Assembly (NCBI GenBank): GCA_002398105.1
Contig: DHCD01000065.1
Coordinates: forward strand, 1 to 12,196
Length of the DNA stretch: 12,196 bases
Origin: Syntrophomonas sp. UBA4911
Lineage (GTDB): Bacteria > Bacillota > Syntrophomonadia > Syntrophomonadales > Syntrophomonadaceae
Direction: 5' to 3'
The notes beneath the pieces are model-generated. The model was given only the letters and a program-made list of their open reading frames with translations, was not told the DNA's origin and did no database searches. Of the stretch, positions 7,775 through 12,196 are shown one piece after another (position 1 is the first letter of the stretch; each line of letters starts with the position of its first letter). Position numbers and translations under genes: made by a program.

Positions 7775-8188
7775 TTATTTACCGGAACATTGGCCGCAAT
7801 AGCCGTATATTTCTAAATTGTGACCTACCACATGAAAGTCCTTATCCTCAATTTTCGGAATAAATTTCTCCATCGGGCAATTGTCCATCAATATGATTTT
7901 GTGGCAGCTCAAACATACGGCATAATGCTTATGCTGGAAGCGATTTAGTTCATAAAGCGCCATTTCATTACTCATCACAGTGATTTTAACGACTATGCCT
8001 TTCTTCACAAAAAGCTCCAATATCCGATAAACCGTGGACAGCCAAGCGGATTCACCGTTTTTTTTGATTTCGGCGTAAATTTCCATCGCACTCAAAGGCT
8101 TATCAGCGCCTTCAAGTACAGAAAGCACACCCTCCCGCGCTTTAGTTTTTTTCAAGCCGGAAGGCCAGCCTTCGCCTGCCTCTTTCAT
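7775..8188 (-). CDS. zur: Fur-family metalloregulator, probable Zur
   Basis: A Fur-family repressor, 137 residues from ATG 8188. The winged helix covers about residues 10-80 (recognition-helix area SAWLSTVYRILELF). The dimerisation domain carries QHKHYAVC (H86, H88), two structural-zinc pairs CLSC (92-95) and CGQC (131-134), and H119 and H123. The family includes Fur, Zur, PerR and others. Zur is preferred because the gene sits inside a run containing znuABC and a G3E metallochaperone; sequence alone does not separate the subtypes. ATG 8200 is an alternative start, but the AAAGGA site abuts it, while it lies about 12 nt from ATG 8188, so neither is ideal. A 73-bp gap separates it from znuB with no clear promoter. 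If it represses the upstream promoter, it controls its own synthesis. Confidence 0.85.
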   Translation of the reverse strand: MKEAGEGWPSGLKKTKAREGVLSVLEGADKPLSAMEIYAEIKKNGESAWLSTVYRILELFVKKGIVVKITVMSNEMALYELNRFQHKHYAVCLSCHKIILMDNCPMEKFIPKIEDKDFHVVGHNLEIYGYCGQCSGK

Positions 8189-8273
8189 AATAAGTCCCAT
8201 TCCTTTCTGAAAAACGGTGTGGAGGAATTTACAGTTCCTTTCAGCCTATATCTCTCATTTCACTAACATGGTA

Positions 8274-9101
8274 TCATATTTCACCCTTAGTCAACAAAAA
8301 CCTGGTGCTCACCTTTTTCATCAGCAATATCAGCACCAGACACAGGACCCCTATAAGCACGATCGTTCCTCCGGGTTTTAATCTGGCATAGTAGGATACG
8401 AACAGCCCGGTTACCATAAAGAAAACGGCGAACCAGACCGAATATATGACCGTCTGCTTATAACTCTTGCCCAACTGCATGGCACAGGCCACCGGGACCA
8501 CCATCATGGAAGAGACGATCAGCGCCCCCACCGTGCGTGCCGCTACCGATACGGTTACCGCAGTCAATATGGTAAAGATAAAATTGATAACTGCCACCGG
8601 AATACCCGCCAGCCGTGCGGAGCGTTCGTCTAAAGCGATATAGAACAATTCTTTGTATAAAAAGATAAAAGCGAGCATCACCGCACAACTGATACCCGTC
8701 ACCAGGATCATTTCAAAATCGCTGATAGCTACGATGCTGCCGAATAGAAAACTGTTAAAATTGGCCGCATTTTTTACGAAGCCGGACAGCACGCCCGCCA
8801 GGCCAACGCCGGCCGACATGACGATGGCGATGGACATCTCGGAAAATTTCGGTATCTTTTTGCGGATGGCCTCAATGCCTAGCGCAGCGGCAATACAAGC
8901 GGCAACCGCGCCCAATATGGGGTTGATGCCCGTAATCAGACCGGCGGCGACACCGGCCAGGGAGGTGTGGGATAGAGCGTCGCCCATCATTGACAACCGC
9001 TTCAGCACCACAATGATCCCAATACAGGGGATGATGACGGCCAGCAGAATACCAACCAGGAAAGCCCGACGCATAAAATCATATTCCAGAATAGCTACCA
9101 T
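8274..9101 (-). CDS. znuB: Zinc ABC transporter permease ZnuB
   Basis: A 275-residue integral membrane protein of the ABC-3 family (ZnuB/MntB/TroC). The N-terminus MVAILEYDFMRRAFLVGILL and the segment GDALSHTSLAGVAAGLITGINP (about residues 36-57) are typical, and the protein contains about eight hydrophobic stretches, ending in a short basic cytosolic tail (MKKVSTRF). It forms the channel through which ZnuA-delivered metal passes, driven by ZnuC. The family also includes manganese and iron permeases; zinc is inferred from the Zur-like regulator and the His-rich ZnuA. It begins 23 bp after znuC; the best ribosome binding site (AAGGA) is somewhat far at about 14 nt. Confidence 0.92.
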   Translation of the reverse strand: MVAILEYDFMRRAFLVGILLAVIIPCIGIIVVLKRLSMMGDALSHTSLAGVAAGLITGINPILGAVAACIAAALGIEAIRKKIPKFSEMSIAIVMSAGVGLAGVLSGFVKNAANFNSFLFGSIVAISDFEMILVTGISCAVMLAFIFLYKELFYIALDERSARLAGIPVAVINFIFTILTAVTVSVAARTVGALIVSSMMVVPVACAMQLGKSYKQTVIYSVWFAVFFMVTGLFVSYYARLKPGGTIVLIGVLCLVLILLMKKVSTRFLLTKGEI

Positions 9102-9124
9102 ATACTTTATCTCTTTCCTTGACT

Positions 9125-9853
9125 TTAATTAATTTTTATCGGGTGCTTATGCCGGTGGGAAAGCTCGCTCTCGACCTGGGCTTTACTGAGTTCGACCAGA
9201 GAGCCTTCTTCCAGGCATAAAATCCTTGACACATAATTGGCCGCCCGGCTGATATCATGGGTGACCATCACAATCGTAAGCCCGGTATCCCGATTGAACT
9301 GCGCCAGCAATTCATAGAGAGATTGTACGGTCCGGGCATCCACGCCGGTGGTCGGTTCGTCGAGCAGCATGATCTCCGGGTCATTCACCAAAACCCGCGC
9401 CAGCATTATCCTCTGCTGCTGCCCTCCCGAAAGCTCGCCAATCAGCCGTTTGGAGTATGCCTCCATGCCCACCAGTTCGAGGGCGGATCGGCTTTTTTCG
9501 CGGTGTTCTTTTTGGGGAAAACGGAACAACCCTATCTGGGAAAATAGATTGGCCGCTACAATCTCTTCTGCGGTGGCGGGGAAATTGACGCTGGACTGTA
9601 ATCCCGCCTGCGGCACATAGCCAATTTTCGGCCAGTTTTCGAACTGGCGGATATCCTGATCGAACAGCCGGATTTTCCCCCCGGAAGGAGTAAGTTCCCC
9701 CAATATAAGGCGCAATAAAGTGCTTTTGCCGGCTCCGTTGGAGCCGATGACGGCAACAAAATCCCCCTTATGAACGGAGAAGCTTATTTGGGTAAAAACC
9801 GGCTCGTTTCCGTAACTGAAGCTTAAATCTTCTACTTCTATTGTCTTAGACAT
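9125..9853 (-). CDS. znuC: Zinc ABC transporter ATPase ZnuC
   Basis: A 242-residue ABC ATPase with every expected motif: Walker A GSNGAGKST (37-45), Q-loop at Gln82, signature LSGGQQQR (141-148), Walker B IMLLDEP (161-167) and the switch histidine in VTHD (H199). It energises metal import through ZnuB. ATG 9853 is preceded by GGGAG at 5-6 nt, inside the 9-bp gap after the znuA stop, so the two genes are tightly coupled. The C-terminus is short and slightly His-rich (HRHKH near residues 233-237), a feature often seen in zinc-linked ATPases. Confidence 0.94.
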   Translation of the reverse strand: MSKTIEVEDLSFSYGNEPVFTQISFSVHKGDFVAVIGSNGAGKSTLLRLILGELTPSGGKIRLFDQDIRQFENWPKIGYVPQAGLQSSVNFPATAEEIVAANLFSQIGLFRFPQKEHREKSRSALELVGMEAYSKRLIGELSGGQQQRIMLARVLVNDPEIMLLDEPTTGVDARTVQSLYELLAQFNRDTGLTIVMVTHDISRAANYVSRILCLEEGSLVELSKAQVESELSHRHKHPIKIN

Positions 9854-9862
9854 GATAACTCC

Positions 9863-10837
9863 CTATTGCAATGCCGCCTGCAGAGCCTTCAAATTTTGAC
9901 GCATAACAGCGAAATAATCGTCTCCCGCCGCCTGCTGTTCATCGCTAAGCCCTTCAATGGGACTCAGGACGGCTGTTTCCGCTCCGGTGGCGTCCGCAAT
10001 GGACTCAGCCACCTTCGGGCTTGCCAATTCTTCAAAGAAAATCACTTTTACCTTATGCTCTTTTACAAAGTCAATGATCTCAGCCATTCTTGCCGGATCA
10101 GGTTCGGTATCGGGAGATAAGCCCGTTATGCCATGCTGGTTAAGGCCGTAAGCCGCGCACAGATATCCGAAGGCTTCATGGGAAACAATGATTTCCTTAT
10201 TCGGAAGAGCGGCCAGGGTATCCTTAAACTCTTGGTCAAGAGCGTCAAGTTGGGCGGCGTACTTTTTGTAATTAGCCTCATAATAGTCCTTGTTGTCGGG
10301 ATCGGCTTGGGCCAAGGCATTTTTTATATTTCCCATTTGCTTTTGGGCATTGAGCGGACTGAGCCAAACATGGGGATCATATTCTTTACCCTCATGTTCA
10401 TCCTCGTGTTCATCCTCGTGTTCCTCTTCATCTTCGTGATGATGATGTCCTTCAATAAGGGCGACATCCTTTGAGGCTTCTACCACAACCAGCTCCTTAT
10501 TCTGCAGGGATTCCAAGACATCCTCGGCCCAATGCTCCATACCGGCGCCGTTGTAAATGAAAACATCAGCCTTTTCCAGTCCGGTAATATCGGTGGCCGT
10601 AGGTTCCCAATCGTGGGGCTCGGTTCCGGCCGGAACCATGTTAAACACATTGACTTTGTCCCCTCCGATTTTCGAGGCAAAATCGTGCATCGGATAAAAG
10701 CTGGTATAAACGGACAGCTTCTCACCCTGCGACTGGTTATCATCCGCATTTAAGGCAGAAGGATCTTTCTGCCCGCACCCTGCCAGCAGAAATAAGGACA
10801 AGCATCCAACCAGAAGTATACTCCAAAATCTCTTCAT
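9863..10837 (-). CDS. znuA: Zinc-binding lipoprotein ZnuA
   Basis: Substrate-binding protein of the cluster A-I (ZnuA/TroA) family, 324 residues, anchored to the outer face of the membrane. A lipoprotein signal (MKRFWSILLVG...LLAGC) places the lipidated cysteine at residue 21. Likely zinc ligands are H75 (GTEPHDW), H156 (DPHVWLSP) and H220 (VSHEAFG). Between the first two ligands lies an acidic His-rich loop (131-148: 8 His among Glu/Asp), the hallmark of zinc rather than manganese binders. The frame stays open far upstream (to about 11368), but ATG 10837 is the real start: it gives the signal peptide and has AAGGAGG about 12 nt upstream, and the upstream stretch is the zinc-ribbon gene in another frame. 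Followed by znuC after 9 bp. Confidence 0.95.
   Translation of the reverse strand: MKRFWSILLVGCLSLFLLAGCGQKDPSALNADDNQSQGEKLSVYTSFYPMHDFASKIGGDKVNVFNMVPAGTEPHDWEPTATDITGLEKADVFIYNGAGMEHWAEDVLESLQNKELVVVEASKDVALIEGHHHHEDEEEHEDEHEDEHEGKEYDPHVWLSPLNAQKQMGNIKNALAQADPDNKDYYEANYKKYAAQLDALDQEFKDTLAALPNKEIIVSHEAFGYLCAAYGLNQHGITGLSPDTEPDPARMAEIIDFVKEHKVKVIFFEELASPKVAESIADATGAETAVLSPIEGLSDEQQAAGDDYFAVMRQNLKALQAALQ
10394..10447 (-). repeat. Tandem 12-bp repeats coding the His/Glu/Asp loop of ZnuA
   Basis: Two identical copies of TTCATCCTCGTG (plus strand, 10397-10408 and 10409-10420) are followed by degenerate copies to about 10447. They encode HEDE-type repeats. Such arrays can change length by slippage, which would alter the number of metal-binding side chains. 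Confidence 0.75.
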
Positions 10838-10892
10838 TACGCAATAAACCTCCTTGAATCCAATCATTTGTCTTGGTTTTTCATCCCAACCG

Positions 10893-11177
10893 TTACTGTC
10901 TACGCCGGGCAAAGCACTCGGCGCAATAGACCGGCCGGTCTTCCCGCGGCTCGAAAGGAACCGTGCATTCCCTGCCGCAGTCGGCGCATATGGCGGTATA
11001 CATCCTGCGCGGCGGCATCCTTCCCTCATTCCTCTGGACTTTGCGCTTGGCGCGGCACTGCTTACAGCGGCTCGGCTCGTTTTGGAAGCCTTTCTCGGCA
11101 TAGAATTCCTGCTCTCCGGCCGTAAAAACGAATTCCTGTCCGCACTCCTTGCAAATAAGAATCTTGTCTGTGTACAT
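10893..11177 (-). CDS. Double zinc-ribbon small protein
   Basis: A 94-residue basic protein with two zinc ribbons. The first has CKEC (9-12) and CKQC (38-41), matching the probable zinc-ribbon type of PF13451. The second has CADC (64-67) and CAEC (85-88) spaced by exactly 17 residues, matching the CxxC-x17-CxxC (TIGR04272) pattern. No enzymatic motif is visible; the basic residues between the ribbons (RAKRKVQR) suggest nucleic acid or protein binding. It is the first gene after the operon promoter, about 72 nt downstream of the predicted transcription start, and 55 bp before znuA. The ribosome binding site is weak. Placing a zinc-using protein first in a zinc-starvation operon is unexpected; it might buffer zinc, sense it or simply share the promoter. 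Molecular function unknown. Confidence 0.85.
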   Translation of the reverse strand: MYTDKILICKECGQEFVFTAGEQEFYAEKGFQNEPSRCKQCRAKRKVQRNEGRMPPRRMYTAICADCGRECTVPFEPREDRPVYCAECFARRRQ

Positions 11178-11228
11178 GTTTCTTTTTCAACCCTTTTCTT
11201 AATAATGATATGCGGACCCCGGAACATA

Positions 11229-11247
11229 AATGCATATGGTTCGCATT
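11229..11247 (-). promoter_or_regulatory. Candidate Zur operator at the operon start
   Basis: Perfect inverted repeat AATGC-N9-GCATT placed just downstream of the predicted transcription start (about 11249). A wider inverted repeat, AAATGC (11228-11233) and GCATTT (11249-11254), overlaps it. It does not resemble the B. subtilis Zur box (TCGTAATnATTACGA). The position suits a repressor; the identity of that repressor is inference. Confidence 0.45.
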
Positions 11248-11255
11248 CGCATTTT

Positions 11256-11284
11256 ATTATAATTTTGTCATGGCCAAAAGTCAA
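11256..11284 (-). promoter_or_regulatory. Sigma-A promoter of the zinc operon
   Basis: On the minus strand TTGACT (11284-11279) and a perfect TATAAT (11261-11256) are separated by exactly 17 bp. This is the best promoter in the window and points into the zinc-ribbon/znuACB run. I saw no comparable promoter inside that run. Confidence 0.85.
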
Positions 11285-11489
11285 GAAACAAAAGGTAATA
11301 TCAGGCAGATTAAGGTATGACCCAGGGATGGCAGTTATAACCGGCAATTGACCGCCAGATCGCTGCATAATTTTTCGCCCTTAATTTAAATGTGGATTAA
11401 ATATTCCGCTTGAGTTTGCATATATTAACTCACACCAAAAAGTACGTAAAACCGTATTTATTTCAGTACGTTTAAGGAGGGGCCATTAA
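11285..11489. other. Spacer between the divergent zinc operon and antitoxin gene
   Basis: This is most of the 312-bp gene-free stretch between 11178 and 11489, whose left part holds the zinc operon promoter and palindrome. From 11285 to about 11400 I see no gene, RNA or hairpin of note. From 11411 it contains the inverted and direct repeats listed separately, then the antitoxin ribosome binding site (AAGGAGGGG, 11474-11482). Confidence 0.6.
11411..11475 (+). promoter_or_regulatory. Repeats upstream of the antitoxin gene, possible operator
   Basis: An inverted repeat TGAGTT-N10-AACTCA (11411-11432) is followed by direct repeats AGTACGT at 11441-11447 and 11465-11471, each centred on the palindrome GTAC. 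Phd/YefM antitoxins usually repress their own promoters through palindromes with a GTAC-containing core (TGTACA in YefM), so an operator role is plausible. The promoter hexamers are not clear (TTAACT, 16 bp, TAAAAC is the best and is weak). Confidence 0.4.
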
Positions 11490-11759
11490 ATGATTGCCAT
11501 AAAGGCTATGGAGATGCGCAATAAGTTCAAGCTTTATTGCGATAAAGTCGTTTCCGGTGAAACCGTTATTGTGACTCGAAAAGGCAACCATAATGTGGTG
11601 GTGCTGTCCGAAAGCGCCTATAATAACTTGTTAAAAGCCGCTCGTAACAGCGCCTATTTAGATATGATAGATAAATCAATGGCGGAATTGGAGCAAGGCG
11701 GGTTTGTTCCCAAAAGTCTACAGCCGGGTCCCATTCCAACCTTGAGGTTGGAATGGTAA
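11490..11759 (+). CDS. Phd/YefM-family antitoxin, toxin not seen
   Basis: An 89-residue protein whose N-terminal two thirds match Phd/YefM antitoxins: MRNKFKLYCDKVVSGETVIV (about 9-28) and VVVLSESAYNNLL (about 36-48), the DNA-binding and dimerisation part. The middle (residues 50-72) is the helix that normally leads into the toxin-binding region. ATG 11490 has a strong AAGGAGGGG site. In the usual arrangement a RelE/YoeB or Doc toxin follows directly, but here the gene ends in a hairpin, then a terminator, then a convergent gene. The last residues (PIPTLRLEW) are encoded by a perfect inverted repeat and do not resemble antitoxin C-termini, suggesting a truncated or rearranged orphan. It may still bind DNA or counter a toxin encoded elsewhere. 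Confidence 0.85.
   Translation: MIAIKAMEMRNKFKLYCDKVVSGETVIVTRKGNHNVVVLSESAYNNLLKAARNSAYLDMIDKSMAELEQGGFVPKSLQPGPIPTLRLEW
11731..11756. repeat. Perfect inverted repeat in the antitoxin 3' end
   Basis: CCATTCCAACC and GGTTGGAATGG flank TTGA, an 11-bp perfect stem (12 bp if the loop is closed further). It codes for the last eight or so residues of the antitoxin and ends just before its TAA stop. Confidence 0.85.
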
Positions 11760-11790
11760 ACAAGAGGGGCGCATCATAGCCCCTCTTGTT
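11759..11790. terminator. Perfect hairpin, probable bidirectional terminator
   Basis: AACAAGAGGGGC (11759-11770) pairs perfectly with GCCCCTCTTGTT (11779-11790) around an 8-nt loop. It lies between the convergent antitoxin and the PH-like gene, and the stop codon of the latter (11774-11776) is inside the loop. T-runs are short on both sides (TTGTT), so efficiency is uncertain. Confidence 0.65.
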
Positions 11791-12196
11791 CGTGGAGTAC
11801 CTGCAAAACGTAGTTTACAGCCTTTTTGAACGGAGTTGCTTCATCTTCATCCACCATTCCTTCGGAATACCTGATTATACAGGCTTCTTTTTCCCCGTTT
11901 ATTAACAGCCAACCAACAATTTTGGGATACTGGATATCAATGCTGTGTATATCAGACAGATTAATTATCCTTTCTTTCGGCTTAATCCCAAAAAGTAGAT
12001 TGTCATTCAGGTTTAAATGATAATATAACTTGACATTGGTAATTAGGATTCCCCGGCAAAGAGTCCCGAAGGAATTGTCGCTCATCAGCAGCAGCGGTTT
12101 TTCAGTTTTTTCGTCATAAGGGGCGAAGTATTTCCGGGCCTGCCTCAGCCGTTTTTGGGGGATGTTCTTCCAATACCAGAAGGTATGAAAGTTCCA
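11774..12196 (-). CDS. Conserved hypothetical protein with PH-like segment, 5' end beyond window
   Basis: The minus-strand frame is open from the stop at 11774 to the right edge, giving 140 visible C-terminal residues with no start needed inside the window. ATG 12085 is not convincing because no ribosome binding site precedes it and the codons upstream read as normal protein (KRLRQARKYFAPYDEKTEKP). The segment with FGTLCRGILITNVKLYYHLN, then GIKPKERIINLSDIHSIDI, has the strand pattern of bacterial pleckstrin-homology-like domains found in Firmicutes hypothetical proteins; this is pattern recognition, not alignment. The C-terminus is an amphipathic helix (PFKKAVNYVLQVLHEQ). Function unknown. 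Convergent with the antitoxin and sharing its hairpin. Confidence 0.65.
   Translation of the reverse strand, partial: WNFHTFWYWKNIPQKRLRQARKYFAPYDEKTEKPLLLMSDNSFGTLCRGILITNVKLYYHLNLNDNLLFGIKPKERIINLSDIHSIDIQYPKIVGWLLINGEKEACIIRYSEGMVDEDEATPFKKAVNYVLQVLHEQEGL

Noticed and set aside
8201..8273. Separate promoter or Zur box before the regulator gene
   Set aside because: The 73-bp gap shows a small AGGAA/TTCCT repeat but no paired promoter hexamers and no recognisable Fur-family box.
9125..9853. Manganese rather than zinc transporter (MntABC)
   Set aside because: The acidic His-rich loop in ZnuA and the neighbouring COG0523 protein favour zinc, although the ATPase and permease alone could not decide it.
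10838..11368. N-terminal extension of the ZnuA frame to 501 residues
   Set aside because: The upstream stretch is low-complexity Arg/Ser-rich translation of the zinc-ribbon gene in another frame; ATG 10837 gives a lipoprotein signal and has a ribosome binding site.
11774..12085. Complete 103-residue gene starting at ATG 12085
   Set aside because: No ribosome binding site, and the frame stays open with protein-like codons to the window edge; treated as a 5'-truncated larger gene.
1..12196. CRISPR arrays, tRNA or rRNA genes, insertion sequences
   Set aside because: No spaced direct-repeat array, cloverleaf-like segment, rRNA signature or transposase was seen.

Overview
The window looks like a chromosomal segment of a low-to-mid-GC Gram-positive anaerobe of the Clostridia/Firmicutes type. 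This rests on strong AGGAGG-type ribosome binding sites, GTG and ATG starts, sigma-A-like promoters, a lipoprotein zinc-binding protein, a bacterial Ku of the spore-former type and Firmicutes-style conserved genes. I cannot fix the genus from sequence alone. No rRNA, tRNA, CRISPR array or insertion sequence is visible.

Layout. Positions 1-1400: a CofE-like (coenzyme F420-0:L-glutamate ligase family) gene on the minus strand, with a clear promoter upstream and a strong terminator downstream. Positions 1400-2245: a divergent plus-strand Ku gene for non-homologous end joining, with no LigD in view. Positions 2307-4195: a tight two-gene minus-strand unit, lipoate-protein ligase (lplA) then a metallo-beta-lactamase-fold hydrolase.

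Positions 4325-11284 hold the centrepiece, an eight-gene minus-strand run that reads as a zinc-starvation operon. In transcription order it carries a double zinc-ribbon small protein, znuA (lipoprotein zinc binder with a His/Asp/Glu loop), znuC (ATPase), znuB (permease), a Fur-family regulator (probably Zur), a G3E/COG0523 GTPase (metallochaperone type, with CxCC and a Cys/His-rich segment), a fusion of a second G3E-like P-loop domain to a DUF318-type permease, and a TIGR03943 (YcgQ-like) membrane protein. Spacing is tight in much of the run, only 1-9 bp at three junctions, and one strong promoter (TTGACT, 17 bp, TATAAT) lies upstream, with a palindrome at the predicted start of transcription that could be the Zur operator. 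The likely logic is that ZnuABC imports zinc, the regulator shuts the operon off when zinc is sufficient, and the G3E protein plus the G3E-permease/YcgQ-like pair handles or moves metal by a second, poorly characterised route.

Positions 11285-12196: a spacer with inverted and direct repeats, a Phd/YefM-type antitoxin without a visible toxin whose C-terminus is encoded by a perfect hairpin, a second perfect hairpin serving as a shared terminator, and the 3' part of a convergent gene of unknown function that runs off the right edge.
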